From NCBI RefSeq assembly GCF_001020985.1, contig NZ_CP011542.1, forward strand, positions 1,178,001 through 1,242,000: a stretch of DNA of 64,000 bases, written 5' to 3'. This DNA is from Corynebacterium mustelae (GTDB taxonomy: Bacteria; Actinomycetota; Actinomycetes; Mycobacteriales; Mycobacteriaceae). The position numbers were made by a program, and so were the translations under genes. This document shows positions 36,705-45,923 of the stretch, in pieces. Every line of letters starts with the position of its first letter. The first letter of the stretch is position 1. The notes under the pieces are model-generated. The model ran no database searches. It was not told the origin of the DNA and was given only the letters and a program-made list of their open reading frames with translations.

Positions 36705-37628
36705 ATGGAAAAAACAATACGTGATGGTTCCCAACCAGCTGCGGTCTCGGCTTGCGCCCTGGAAAAAACCTTCAAGGGCGGTTCCGTTGTCGCGGTCGCG
36801 GGGGTGGACCTAGAGATTCGCCAGAAGGAAGTAGTCGCGGTTCTTGGCAAAAACGGTGCGGGTAAGACCACGCTGATGGATATGATCGTTGGCCTGACCT
36901 CGCCGACGGCGGGGGAAGTGTGGATGTTTGGGTTGCCACCCCGCCAGGCGGTAGCCCAAGGCCTGGTGGGTACGATGCTGCAAACCGGCGGTCTTTTGCC
37001 TAATGAGACGGTCCGCTCCGTTATCCGCATGGTCGCCTCGGTGTATGACAACCCCATGCCGGTGGAACAAGCACTGGAGTTTTGCGATCTCGTCTCGATT
37101 GCGGACCGCAAAATCTCGAAGTGCTCTGGTGGTGAACAACAGCGCCTGAAATTGGCGCTGGCGTTGATCGGACAGCCTGCCTTGCTGATCCTCGACGAAC
37201 CTACTAGCGGCATGGATCCGGCCAGTCGGTTCCGGTTGTGGTCGATGCTGCACCAGATCGCCCAAAACGGCACCACCATCGTGTTTTCCACCCATTATCT
37301 GAAAGAAGCAGAGGACTTCGCCCACCGGGTGATTTTGCTGAGCAATGGAAAAGTCGTAGGAGACGGCACACCGCATTCGGTTTTCGGATTAGAAGGCCGG
37401 GTAACGGTGGAATTTAAGGCTAGCGGTACTGGGGTCGACCTGGAAGCCGTCGAAAAGCACACCGCGGCGCTATCTATCACCCAGATGGGGGACACATACC
37501 GGCTGCTGACAAGCGATTCGGACGCGGCGGCGCGGTTTCTGCTAGCCCAACCAGGGGTGTCGAATTTGCGAATTTATGCCACCAGCCTGGACGAAATTTT
37601 TGCGGAATTGGAGGGAAGCAATGACTAA
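36705..37628 (+). CDS. ABC exporter ATPase (DrrA/YvfR type)
   Basis: This 307-residue ATPase has Walker A VLGKNGAGKTTLMDMIVGL (~residue 48), VGTMLQTGGLLPNETV, the signature KCSGGEQQRLKLALAL, Walker B LLILDEPTSGMDPASR and H-loop VFSTHYLKEAEDFA. The 75-residue C-terminal extension is typical of drug or lantibiotic exporters of the YvfR/DrrA group. It overlaps the permease start by eight bases and begins an exporter plus two-component-system operon. Confidence 0.9.
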   Translation: MEKTIRDGSQPAAVSACALEKTFKGGSVVAVAGVDLEIRQKEVVAVLGKNGAGKTTLMDMIVGLTSPTAGEVWMFGLPPRQAVAQGLVGTMLQTGGLLPNETVRSVIRMVASVYDNPMPVEQALEFCDLVSIADRKISKCSGGEQQRLKLALALIGQPALLILDEPTSGMDPASRFRLWSMLHQIAQNGTTIVFSTHYLKEAEDFAHRVILLSNGKVVGDGTPHSVFGLEGRVTVEFKASGTGVDLEAVEKHTAALSITQMGDTYRLLTSDSDAAARFLLAQPGVSNLRIYATSLDEIFAELEGSND

Positions 37629-38383
37629 GAACCGCGACTATGTTCTGTTATCCATCGCCCGGCCGTTTAAGGATAAGGCAAATGTCTTTTTCTCCATCGG
37701 ACTTCCGGTCATCATGTACCTGGTGATCGGCGCGGCGCCAGATTACGGCGCTACGCGGCTAAGCCACGGCACCGCCAGCGCCTATATTCTGGTCGGAATA
37801 GCGCTCTACGGTGGGGTAACGGCGGCTGTCAGTACCTCTGCGATGTCCGTGGTTGATCATTTTTCCGGTTGGGGCCGGATGCTAGGTACCACGCCGCTAT
37901 CGATGAGCACACACATCATCGCCCAAGCGATAGCTGTTTTGCTCTTTAGCCTGTTTCCGGTGCTCGCGGTATTCATCACCGGCTACCTCACCGGCGCGCA
38001 GATTGATGGCATTGGTTGGCTCACCGCGTTCGTCATCACCTGGGCGGTTAGCGTACCGTTCGGTTTCTATGGCCTTATTTGGGCGCAGTTGGTTCCTTAC
38101 CCCGACCACCATCGGTGTGGCCGCAACCACCGTCGTCTTGCTCGGCTTTGCCGGAAACCTGTTGATGCCGCTGTCGAAAACCCTGCTTAATTGGGCGGTC
38201 TTTACCCCCATGTTCGGCGCGGCGATGCTAGCCAGGTATCCAGTAGCAGAAAACACCCACGTGCTGGACTCCGGTTTCGACGAATCGATACCCATGTGGA
38301 TGGCCGGGGTTAATCTGGCGGTATGGTCAGTAATCTTTGTGGTAGTGGCGGTGATCCTATCCAGACGGGATCGAAATCGATGA
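37621..38383 (+). pseudogene. ABC exporter permease, frameshifted
   Basis: This is the membrane partner of the preceding ATPase. The first frame reads to FGFYGLIWAQLVPYPDHHR (about 160 residues, four or five helices). From about 38090 the homologous sequence continues in another frame: TPTTIGVAATTVVLLGFAGN, then LNWAVFTPMFGAAMLARYPV and a last helix to a stop at 38381-38383. Joining the frames gives an ABC-2 permease of about 250 residues with a normal end. A single-base change near 38090-38100 explains it; a sequencing error is equally possible. The histidine-kinase start overlaps the restored stop. Confidence 0.8.
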
Positions 38384-39498
38384 TGAAACCAGGCAGCCGA
38401 TTCTCCATGGAGGCAGCCGCCTACGCCGGAATTTGGTTGCCGTTTCTTGCAGTCGCGATGTGGGAGACCACCGCGCGGCTGCCGCTACCTACGATGGTGT
38501 ATACCGTCGTCGTGTTCTTGTTGTTTTCTGCCAGCTATTTTTTCGCTTGCGGTGCTATTGGTGTGTATCCCGCACATTGGCGTCGAAGCTGGCAAATAAC
38601 GCTTTATGCGGTGATTTTATTCGGGCTGATTCTGTGCGTGCTCCCGGTGGTTGGTGTAGCGGCGGTGAGTTTCACACCTTTCATGACGGCGTATTTTTCC
38701 TTCAATCTGAAACCGCGCATCGCCGGGCTATGCGTGGCGCTTACCTCCGCGTTGGCGACGGTTTTCGCGGTGCTGGCGAAACCGGAATACATTGAATACT
38801 TCCTGCTAATCACCGTTGTATTACCAGGATTGATTTTCGGACTTGCCTTGGTCGATATTTGGTCCGCGAATAAACGCGAACTTACTGCGGAATTACAATT
38901 GGTTCACCAGCGAGAAGCTATAGCCCGAGACGTCCACGACGTTTTAGGTCATACCTTGACCGTGATTAACCTCAAGGCGGAACTGGCCGCTCGTTCCGTC
39001 GACGTAGATCCGGCACGCGCCCGAGACGAGATGCAGGAGATCGCCCAGCTTTCGCGTACCGGTTTGGCGGAAGTTCGTTCGACGGTTACCCGAATGCGGC
39101 AACCAGATTTCGCCGGTGAGTTGCTTGCTTTTCGACGCGCCCTAGACACCGCGAACATCAACCTAACCGTCCATGATGCGGCGAGCCCGTTAGAACCGGT
39201 GGCTGCAACGGTTTTCAGTTGGGCGTTACGGGAGGCTGGCACGAATATTGTGCGCCATTCGCAGGCGACCGCGGTCACTGTCGACATTACGCCGAATCGA
39301 CTGGTTATCACGGATGATGGAATAGGCTTTTGTGTGCCCGATGCCATAATGGGAGGCGGGCTTTTCGCCCTGGAACAGCGGGTGGTGGAATCTGGCGGCA
39401 CATTCGCGATGACGTCTCGCCCCGGTGCTACTCGGCTGGAGGTAGCGTTTGCTACAGCGACGGAAAGACAGGTTGATGATGCGGATTCTGGTAGCTGA
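38380..39498 (+). CDS. Sensor histidine kinase, HisKA_3/DesK type
   Basis: This 372-residue kinase has five or six N-terminal helices (residues ~10-165) with almost no extracytoplasmic domain, so it senses within or at the membrane. The dimerisation box is REAIARDVHDVLGHTLTVI, with the phosphorylated His in RDVHD. The ATP-binding domain has an N-box ALREAGTNIVRHSQA and G-box VITDDGIGFC. The ATG at 38380 overlaps the restored permease stop by four bases, so the longer frame from 38323 is not used. It probably controls the ABC exporter beside it. Confidence 0.9.
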   Translation: MMKPGSRFSMEAAAYAGIWLPFLAVAMWETTARLPLPTMVYTVVVFLLFSASYFFACGAIGVYPAHWRRSWQITLYAVILFGLILCVLPVVGVAAVSFTPFMTAYFSFNLKPRIAGLCVALTSALATVFAVLAKPEYIEYFLLITVVLPGLIFGLALVDIWSANKRELTAELQLVHQREAIARDVHDVLGHTLTVINLKAELAARSVDVDPARARDEMQEIAQLSRTGLAEVRSTVTRMRQPDFAGELLAFRRALDTANINLTVHDAASPLEPVAATVFSWALREAGTNIVRHSQATAVTVDITPNRLVITDDGIGFCVPDAIMGGGLFALEQRVVESGGTFAMTSRPGATRLEVAFATATERQVDDADSGS

Positions 39499-40081
39499 CG
39501 ATCAGGCATTAGTTCGGGGTGCTTTGGTTGCGCTGTTAAACCTGGAACCAGACATGACGGTGGTGGCCGAAGCAGGAACTGGTGCTGAGGTTACTCCTCT
39601 GGCACAGGAACACCAGATTGATGTTGCATTGGTAGACATTGAAATGCCGGGAATGAGCGGAATTGAGGCAGTGGCGGAATTAAAACGCGATCGTCCGGTC
39701 TGCAAAGCCATCATCGTCACCACCTTTGCACGGCCCGGGTACCTACGTAAAGCCTTCGCCGCCGGTGCGGATGGTTTTGTCGTGAAAGACACGCCGCCAG
39801 AACAACTAGCGGAGGCGATCCGGCGGGTGCATTCGGGACTACGGGTCATTGATCCGATACTGGCAACCAAATTTCTGGCGGTTCCGGAATGCCCTTTAAC
39901 TGACCGGGAAGTGGACGTGGCGCGCTTGGTTATCAACGGAGCCGATACTGCGACGATCGCGAAGCAACTACATCTCAGCCAGGATACGGTTCGCAATCAC
40001 CAGTCGCACCTCATCGCCAAGACCCAGGCCAGCAATCGCTACGAAGCGGCCCGTATCGCGCACGATAACGGCTGGTTGTAG
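39479..40081 (+). CDS. Response regulator, NarL/LuxR type
   Basis: This 200-residue regulator has a receiver domain opening MRILVADDQALVRGALVAL, phospho-acceptor Asp in VALVDIEMPGMSGIEA, conserved Thr in VTTFARPGYL, and Lys in FVVKDTPP. The C-terminal LuxR helix-turn-helix is LTDREVDVARLVINGADTAT to LHLSQDTVRNHQSHL. It overlaps the kinase gene by 20 bases. The ABC-plus-two-component arrangement resembles exporters induced by antibiotics or lipid stress. Confidence 0.93.
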   Translation: MRILVADDQALVRGALVALLNLEPDMTVVAEAGTGAEVTPLAQEHQIDVALVDIEMPGMSGIEAVAELKRDRPVCKAIIVTTFARPGYLRKAFAAGADGFVVKDTPPEQLAEAIRRVHSGLRVIDPILATKFLAVPECPLTDREVDVARLVINGADTATIAKQLHLSQDTVRNHQSHLIAKTQASNRYEAARIAHDNGWL

Positions 40082-40093
40082 GGTAGTGGCACT

Positions 40094-40127
40094 AAAAACG
40101 CCCATCACCAGCGTGGGGTGACGGGCG
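40094..40127 (-). terminator. Shared terminator between the regulator and the protease genes
   Basis: A GC-rich stem (CGCCC-A-TCACC near 40099-40109, pairing with GGTGA-C-GGGCG to 40127) is followed on the minus strand by TTTTT (complement of 40094-40098). It ends the minus-strand protease gene and may also stop read-through from the left. Confidence 0.65.
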
Positions 40128-40165
40128 ATGCGGTAAGCCGAAGCCTTAGCAGCGGATTGAATGCT

Positions 40166-40975
40166 CTAGCTGGAGGTTGGCATCTGGAAATATCGCAGAT
40201 CGAAGTTGTAGTTTAGAAGCGATTCGATAACTGAGCTGCCAATTACCGGGAACCGAGGTTGTGGGACGTACGTCGGGTGAGCCTTGGAATCTACGTTGAC
40301 ACTTGGTTGATCCGAAATTTTTGTGCGTTGTAGACCTGAGTGGCGGCAGATCCAATCCATATGCTCTGTCACAGGAACGTGGAAAGCTACGGTGCCAGGT
40401 CCCGCAGCAGCGGATTGAACCCCCGCAAGGCGCCCATCGCCGTCGAAAAGCGGACCGCCGGAATCCCCGAACTCAATGCGGCCTCGTTCTATCTGGGACT
40501 CGATAACAGTGACGTTGTTCAGTGGTGCTGGCAGGTTGTGTACCCGACGCTGCACTACTGCATCGGCCATAAGCGCGCCGGTGAATTCGCCGCCACCCCA
40601 GCCGACAACGGTGCCGCGCTCCCCTGGATGCAGGTTGGAGCCAGACAACTGTGCGGGCGGGACATCCGTTGGGCGATCGAGGCGAACGAGCGCGATGTCA
40701 TCCTTGGGATGCAGAATCGCCTCGGCAGGGTAGTGCGTTTGCTTTTTAATGATGATTGCGGAGTCGCCCTGGTGAATGCAGTGCTTTGCGGTAACGACCC
40801 AATCCGGGGCGATAACGGTGCCGGAGCATTGTGCATTGCCGAAGAACAGCAGTGCCAGGGAGTCGGTGGACTGGGCACGTCCGCCCATGATAGCCCCGGC
40901 AGGAGCTGCCATGATGCTTGTCGACGCTACCGCTACCGCAATAGCGACAGCAGTTTTCTTCATCCAGTTCAGCAT
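40166..40975 (-). CDS. Secreted trypsin-like serine protease
   Basis: This 269-residue S1-family protease has a signal peptide (MKKTAVAIAVAVASTSIM then APAGA), the mature start IMGGRAQ, catalytic His in VVTAKHC, Asp in DDIALVRLDRP, and Ser in FGDSGGPLF near residue 200. Two cysteines (QCSGTV and KHC) should pair. The C-terminal 50 residues after HMDWICRHSG are not part of the domain. The ATG at 40963 is an alternative start. Its stop is 40166; the arsC-like gene lies upstream, with a three-base gap. Confidence 0.9.
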   Translation of the reverse strand: MLNWMKKTAVAIAVAVASTSIMAAPAGAIMGGRAQSTDSLALLFFGNAQCSGTVIAPDWVVTAKHCIHQGDSAIIIKKQTHYPAEAILHPKDDIALVRLDRPTDVPPAQLSGSNLHPGERGTVVGWGGGEFTGALMADAVVQRRVHNLPAPLNNVTVIESQIERGRIEFGDSGGPLFDGDGRLAGVQSAAAGPGTVAFHVPVTEHMDWICRHSGLQRTKISDQPSVNVDSKAHPTYVPQPRFPVIGSSVIESLLNYNFDLRYFQMPTSS

Positions 40976-40978
40976 GAG

Positions 40979-41332
40979 TTACAAAACCTCCGCGATTTTT
41001 TCAGTGGGGCGGGCAATAACTGCGCCCTTATCGGTAACGACGATGGGACGTTCAATGAGTATGGGGTGGGTGACCATTATCTCGATTAGTTCGTCCTCAG
41101 CCATAGACTTACTTAATGCTAATTCCTTATATGCCGATTCGCCACTACGAATTGCTTCGTGCGCCGATATCCCAGCATTGCTTAGAATTTCTTTCAGCTC
41201 GGCGGCAGAGGGCGGGGTGTCAAGATAATTAATGACGGTGATTTCTGCATCTGGCGCGTGGGTTTCGAGGTAATTAATTGCGGCGCGAGACTTAGAACAA
41301 CGCGAATTATGGTAGATAGTGATGGTGCTCAT
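40979..41332 (-). CDS. arsC: ArsC/Spx-type arsenate-reductase-like protein
   Basis: This 117-residue thioredoxin-fold protein reads ITIYHNSRCSKSRAAINYLE, with the reactive Cys in NSRCSKSR, and VINYLDTPPSAAELKEIL, then MVTHPILIERPIVV with the conserved Pro-Ile-x-x-x-RP, where Arg binds arsenate. It is glutaredoxin/ArsC-like. Arsenate reduction is the family's best known role, but no ars genes are nearby, so the activity here is unproven. It probably shares a transcript with the downstream protease gene. Confidence 0.85.
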   Translation of the reverse strand: MSTITIYHNSRCSKSRAAINYLETHAPDAEITVINYLDTPPSAAELKEILSNAGISAHEAIRSGESAYKELALSKSMAEDELIEIMVTHPILIERPIVVTDKGAVIARPTEKIAEVL

Positions 41333-41499
41333 GAAAGAAGGCGTGGCTTTCGTAATGCGGTATGCAGAATTGATCTAATAAAACGACGTCACTCGTATCT
41401 TTTTGTGGGTACATAATGGGGCGACCACACATTTAGATCCGGGTGACGTGCATGGATATTATGCAGTTTTAACGTATCAGATGAACCAGAGGTTCGGGC

Positions 41500-42033
41500 C
41501 TAAAGTGAGGGAATTAAATTAACTTCCTGTGCCCAATTAATGTCGATACCTTGGGACTTCATCCACTCGGTCGGATTATCGTTGTGGCGGGTGATACCCT
41601 CAACAGCAGCAAGAGTAGCCTCGATTGCCTTTTCGGCATCCTCGGCGGAAATGAGACCAGCAGAAGTCGCAGCGGCTAATTCGTCAATATCGACAACTTC
41701 GACACCGTCGCCAGCGTTCCAAATGAGATCAACGTATAGGTCACGGGTGGTCCACACACCGTCTTCTACGGAGATTTCCACCACATCAATGTAGATGTCT
41801 TCACGCTCGGTTACTCCATCGCGGTAGTGGAAGACATTTGCACGCAGTCCAAGTTCAGGCAGAAGCCAGCTTTCTAGATACCCAAAGTTCGGATGGTCCG
41901 CACCTCTGGCCATGTATAGCCCGAAATCGGTTTCGCGGTAGGTATCGACAGCGCGCAGGAAGCCTTTGGGATCAACGTTGGTGTTGGCCTTGAGATCAAA
42001 GGTTTCTTCCTTTACCGGATGGAGATCGGTCAT
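41500..42033 (-). CDS. DUF402 domain protein
   Basis: This 177-residue protein has the DUF402 core: GLYMARGADHPNFGYLESWL, VFHYRDGVTEREDIYIDVVE, and WTTRDLYVDLIWNAGDGVEVVD, with the typical Asp-rich D-x-E-x-D metal-site pattern, then ISAEDAEKAIEATLAAVEG. DUF402 proteins include nucleoside-diphosphate/phosphonate-type phosphatases; no substrate is assigned here. It begins on the base after the upstream secreted-protein gene ends, so the two are coupled. Confidence 0.82.
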   Translation of the reverse strand: MTDLHPVKEETFDLKANTNVDPKGFLRAVDTYRETDFGLYMARGADHPNFGYLESWLLPELGLRANVFHYRDGVTEREDIYIDVVEISVEDGVWTTRDLYVDLIWNAGDGVEVVDIDELAAATSAGLISAEDAEKAIEATLAAVEGITRHNDNPTEWMKSQGIDINWAQEVNLIPSL

Positions 42034-42807
42034 TTAGTACACCTCAAAGAAAGCAGCCGTTGGAATAAACGAGCAGTGAGCATTACTTTCTTTTTCTATC
42101 GTGTCGATTGCCCCATCCATTACAGCCACAATTGGTCCGTTTCCGGTTTCCGCTACGCCGGACACAGTGGCTGGTCCCTCTGGGTTGATTCCGTTGTAGC
42201 CCAAGGAGGTGGTGCCGAACTTCAACGTCTTCATGTTGAACCAGTGCACCTTCATGTCGGAATGTGCCAATTTGCCAGTGCCGAGAGCGGTGAATAGGAA
42301 TGTGGTTTCACCCGGTTTGGCCCCTGGCGCTGGAATTGCGGCAGGGCCTGGAACCGCGATGCCGGAACCTACGGAGTCCATGCTGGCGTTAATGCACTTG
42401 CTTGCAACCGTTGGCCAGTAGAATTGCTTGAATCGCGGCCCGTTTTCCGGCAGTTGGACATCAGCGTTGCCCTTGTCGGAGCCTTCATAAAATGCCACGC
42501 CAGCAAGGATGGTGGCACGTAGATTATCAGGTAGTGGGGTGGTGGTTGCGAAGTGGCGAGCCTGGTCAAGGAGTTGTTGCCGAGGGCGGCCTAATTCGTC
42601 GATAGGAGAAAGATCACTGAGTTTAACTACTGGGCCCATCGCGGAGGAACTGGAAGACCCAACGGCTGGTGCTGGTTGGGCTTCGCTGGCCGCTGCGATG
42701 GTTGGGCTTGCGATTGAAATTGTGATTGCGGTGATCGCGCCCGCGATGCGGCTTAGCGATTTCGGCATGCGGACATTGCGGGTGGGCGCATAACGATGTG
42801 GTAGCAC
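42034..42807 (-). CDS. Conserved secreted protein of mycolic-acid bacteria
   Basis: This 257-residue protein has a signal peptide (SRIAGAITAITISIASPTIA ending AAASEA). The mature part includes SPIDELGRPRQQLLDQA, FKQFYWPTVASKCI, a glycine/proline-rich IAVPGPAAIPAPGAKPGETT, FLFTALGTG, and ends HCSFIPTAAFFEVY. Two cysteines probably pair. I recognise this pattern from exported proteins of mycobacteria and corynebacteria but know no function. The start chosen is GTG 42807, preceded by AAAGG seven bases upstream; ATG 42822 and ATG 42768 are alternatives. Confidence 0.75.
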   Translation of the reverse strand: MLPHRYAPTRNVRMPKSLSRIAGAITAITISIASPTIAAASEAQPAPAVGSSSSSAMGPVVKLSDLSPIDELGRPRQQLLDQARHFATTTPLPDNLRATILAGVAFYEGSDKGNADVQLPENGPRFKQFYWPTVASKCINASMDSVGSGIAVPGPAAIPAPGAKPGETTFLFTALGTGKLAHSDMKVHWFNMKTLKFGTTSLGYNGINPEGPATVSGVAETGNGPIVAVMDGAIDTIEKESNAHCSFIPTAAFFEVY

Positions 42808-43247
42808 AGGGCAACCTTTCACATGGGAACCAAAGCAATAAATGAGGAAACGTATTTACCGTACAATATCGACTTTTTTACCAATTTCCTCATTAGTCAC
42901 AGTAATTAACTCAAGTATCAATAATTAACAGGTTTGTTTTGTATGTCAAGGCATTTCCCCAAGAATTCCAAGATCACCTCCGTGTAATTATCAGCAAAAT
43001 CTCACGTAATTCATTTTCAGTTAAGCTTTTTCCCGCCCGTTTGAGGGGTAAGTAACGGAAGAAAGAATCCCCTCTGCCCACGTGTTTTTCAACTGTCAAG
43101 GCATCAAGGTGATGCTGTTGGATAAAAGATCTGCAACGTGTTTAGCGCCTCACTTTTGCCGCAATCTCGATTGCAAGGTGCGCTACCCCCACCTGGTGGA
43201 GTAGGGTTGGTACGTTAATTTTTTATGCAGTTTGAGGAGTCACCAGT
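42808..43247. other. Intergenic, divergent promoter region of typA
   Basis: About 440 AT-rich bases with no gene. The pentameric TGTCAAGGCAT occurs twice (near 42944 and 43097), a possible operator pair for typA or the secreted-protein gene. A purine site TTTGAGGAG lies just before the TTG start of typA. Confidence 0.45.
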
Positions 43248-45161
43248 TTGAGCCGTCCAGAATTTCGCAATGTAGCCATCGTCGCTCACGTAGACCACGG
43301 CAAAACCACCCTCGTCAACGCCATGCTAGAGCAATCAGGCGTTTTTGGCGACCGTGGTGAAGTTACCGACCGCGTGATGGACTCCGGCGATCTGGAAAAA
43401 GAAAAAGGCATCACCATCCTCGCGAAGAACACCGCCATTCGTCGCAAAGGCTTAGGCAAGGACGGCAATGACCTCATTATTAACGTCATTGATACCCCAG
43501 GTCACGCCGATTTCGGCGGCGAGGTTGAACGCGGCCTATCCATGGTCGATGGTGTTGTTCTGCTTATCGACGCCTCCGAGGGTCCGTTGCCGCAAACGCG
43601 TTTTGTCCTCGGCAAGGCGCTGGCAGCGAAAATGCCTGTCATCATCGTAGTGAATAAGACTGACCGGCCAGATGCCCGCATTGATGAAGTGGTCGAAGAA
43701 GCGCAGGATCTGTTGCTGGAACTTGCGTCTTCTCTCGATGATCCAGAAGCCGCCGAGGCGGCGGAACAGCTTCTCGACCTTCCGGTTCTGTATGCTTCCG
43801 GCCGGGAAGGCAAAGCATCTACCGAGAACCCAGGCAACGGAAACGTTCCGGAGGCCGAAGACCTCCAGGCGCTTTTCGACGTCATCTACGAAGCCCTGCC
43901 GGAACCTTCCGCTACCGTTGACGCACCTCTCCAAGCGCACGTCACCAACCTCGACTCGTCCTCCTTCTTAGGTCGTATCGCCTTGGTGCGTATCCACGCC
44001 GGAACCTTGAAAAAGGGCCAGCAGGTTGCCTGGATTCACTACGACGACGAGGGCAACCAACACGTCAAGAACGTCAAGATTGCGGAATTGCTCAAGACGG
44101 TAGGCGTCTCCCGCGAATCCACCAATGAGGAAATGATCGCTGGCGATATTGCCGCAATTTCTGGCATCGACAACATCATGATCGGCGATACCCTCGCCGA
44201 TATTGATAACCCGGTTGCGCTTCCTCGGATCACCGTGGATGAGCCAGCCATCTCCATGACCATTGGTGTTAATACCTCTCCATTGGCTGGGCGTGGCGGC
44301 GGCGATAAACTCACTGCCCGCATGGTCAAGGCACGCTTGGATCAGGAATTGATCGGTAACGTCTCTATTCGGGTACTTCCTACCGAACGTCCAGATGCGT
44401 GGGAAGTACAAGGCCGGGGCGAAATGGCTTTGTCGGTATTGGTGGAAACCATGCGGCGCGAAGGCTTCGAGTTGACCGTCGGCAAGCCGCAGGTTGTGAC
44501 CCACACTGTGGACGGCCAGGTATACGAACCGTACGATCACATGGTTATCGATACCCCAAGTGAGCACCAGGGTGCGGTTACCCAACTCATGGCGGCCCGT
44601 AAGGGGCAAATGACCTCCATGGCGAACCTGTCTGGAGACTGGGTTCGGATGGAATTCGACGTTCCTGCCCGTGGTTTGATCGGTTTTAGGACCACCTTCC
44701 TCACCGAAACCCGTGGTGCAGGTATCGCTAACTCCTATTCCATCGAGGCTCGTCCGTGGGCAGGGGAGATCAAGGACCGTGCCTCCGGTTCCTTGGTGGC
44801 TGACCGTTCTGGCCAGATCACTGCCTATGCGTTGCAGCAATTGGCTGATCGTGGCAATTTCTTCGTTGAGCCTGGCATGGAAGCCTACGAGGGCATGGTG
44901 GTTGGTGCCAATAACCGCGATGAGGATATGGACATCAACATCACCAAGGAAAAGAAACTCACCAACATGCGTTCCGCCACTGCCGACGCGACGGTAACCC
45001 TGGCTAAGGCACACGTTCTGAGCCTGGACGAAGCGATGGAATTCTGTGGCCAGGACGAATGCGTGGAAGTCACCCCAGATTCGCTTCGGGTGCGCAAGGT
45101 TATTCTGAACGCCACCGAACGTGCTCGCGCCCGGTCGCGGGAAAAGAACCGCAATAAGTAG
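43248..45161 (+). CDS. typA: Ribosome-binding translational GTPase TypA/BipA
   Basis: This 637-residue translation GTPase has G1 AHVDHGKTTLVNAML (~residue 14), G2 KEKGITILAKNTA, G3 IDTPGHADFGGEVER, G4 NKTDRP, then EF-G-like domains, and a C-terminal TypA-specific domain with FETRGAGI (TETRGAGIAN) and FVEPGMEAYEGMVVG. It acts in ribosome assembly and stress adaptation. The start is TTG 43248, with GAGGAG eight bases upstream. A clear terminator follows. Confidence 0.97.
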   Translation: MSRPEFRNVAIVAHVDHGKTTLVNAMLEQSGVFGDRGEVTDRVMDSGDLEKEKGITILAKNTAIRRKGLGKDGNDLIINVIDTPGHADFGGEVERGLSMVDGVVLLIDASEGPLPQTRFVLGKALAAKMPVIIVVNKTDRPDARIDEVVEEAQDLLLELASSLDDPEAAEAAEQLLDLPVLYASGREGKASTENPGNGNVPEAEDLQALFDVIYEALPEPSATVDAPLQAHVTNLDSSSFLGRIALVRIHAGTLKKGQQVAWIHYDDEGNQHVKNVKIAELLKTVGVSRESTNEEMIAGDIAAISGIDNIMIGDTLADIDNPVALPRITVDEPAISMTIGVNTSPLAGRGGGDKLTARMVKARLDQELIGNVSIRVLPTERPDAWEVQGRGEMALSVLVETMRREGFELTVGKPQVVTHTVDGQVYEPYDHMVIDTPSEHQGAVTQLMAARKGQMTSMANLSGDWVRMEFDVPARGLIGFRTTFLTETRGAGIANSYSIEARPWAGEIKDRASGSLVADRSGQITAYALQQLADRGNFFVEPGMEAYEGMVVGANNRDEDMDINITKEKKLTNMRSATADATVTLAKAHVLSLDEAMEFCGQDECVEVTPDSLRVRKVILNATERARARSREKNRNK

Positions 45162-45197
45162 CAAGCAGTACGTGATGGTTGCTTACAACCAACACGT

Positions 45198-45256
45198 AAC
45201 GCCCCTGCAAGGATCTACCTGTCAAGTCATGTGCGACAGCCTTGCGGGGGCGTTTC
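45198..45256 (+). terminator. Terminator after typA
   Basis: AACGCCCCTGCAAGG at 45198-45212 pairs with CCTTGCGGGGGCGTT ending at 45253, with one bulge, then TCGTG. The loop is 27 bases. It is followed by 180 bases without a gene. Confidence 0.75.
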
Positions 45257-45439
45257 GTGTGGAGGCGAAGTAGTAGCAAAAATCCGCTTGAGCTTGGTCA
45301 AGAATTTCGCTTCAGGGTGCGGAAATTTTTGTTACGGTGAGTGTAACCGCCGAATCTGACAGCTTTCAGTGTCTAACATCAAAAGCAAATTATGTGATCT
45401 GGCGGGGATGATTTTTTTAAAAAATAAAGGAGCAACCCC

Positions 45440-45766
45440 GTGACATCGTTTGATCCTGAGTATGTTCTGCTGACGGATATGTACCGCGACGGCTACTACC
45501 CGGATTTCCTTGTGGATAAAGTGAAGGCTGAACTTGAGAAAGTGATTAGCCTCCTTGAAACGGGGGAGCAGGACACCACGAAGATCCAGGCGGCGCTTGA
45601 CACCATGACCTTGGCGATCAACGACCTGGCCGAAGAGTTCGATGAGAACGACAGTGAGATCGAAACGGTTGCGCGCGAATGCATTGCCGAAAACGTGGCT
45701 GTCATTCTCGACTGGTTCGAGATCCCCATCGACGTTGAAGACGCTATCGCCGAGCGAGATTGGTAA
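45440..45766 (+). CDS. DUF5713 family protein
   Basis: This 108-residue acidic protein reads YVLLTDMYRDGYYPDFLVDK, VISLLETGEQDTTKIQAALD, TMTLAINDLAEEFDENDSEI, and WFEIPIDVEDAIAERDW. This is a near-perfect match to my memory of the DUF5713 family, which is scattered across bacteria and has no known function. The GTG start has AAGGAGCAACCCC upstream. It lies alone between typA's terminator and the tandem unknown pair. Confidence 0.85.
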   Translation: MTSFDPEYVLLTDMYRDGYYPDFLVDKVKAELEKVISLLETGEQDTTKIQAALDTMTLAINDLAEEFDENDSEIETVARECIAENVAVILDWFEIPIDVEDAIAERDW

Positions 45767-45923
45767 ATTCAGCAACAGGTAAGATTTTCAGCGTAAAACT
45801 AAACCGGCATAACTCTGTGCTTGCCAACCGCAACCTGATACAGGTTTTTAACCTCAACCTACAACCGCTCGGTGGATCCGGGCGAAGATGAAAGCACCGG
45901 GAACCACCGCGTTTTAGGTTGTT

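Noticed and set aside
43968..45164. A 398-codon minus frame opposite typA
   Set aside because: typA on the plus strand carries every GTPase motif; the minus frame is a codon-bias shadow without a ribosome site.
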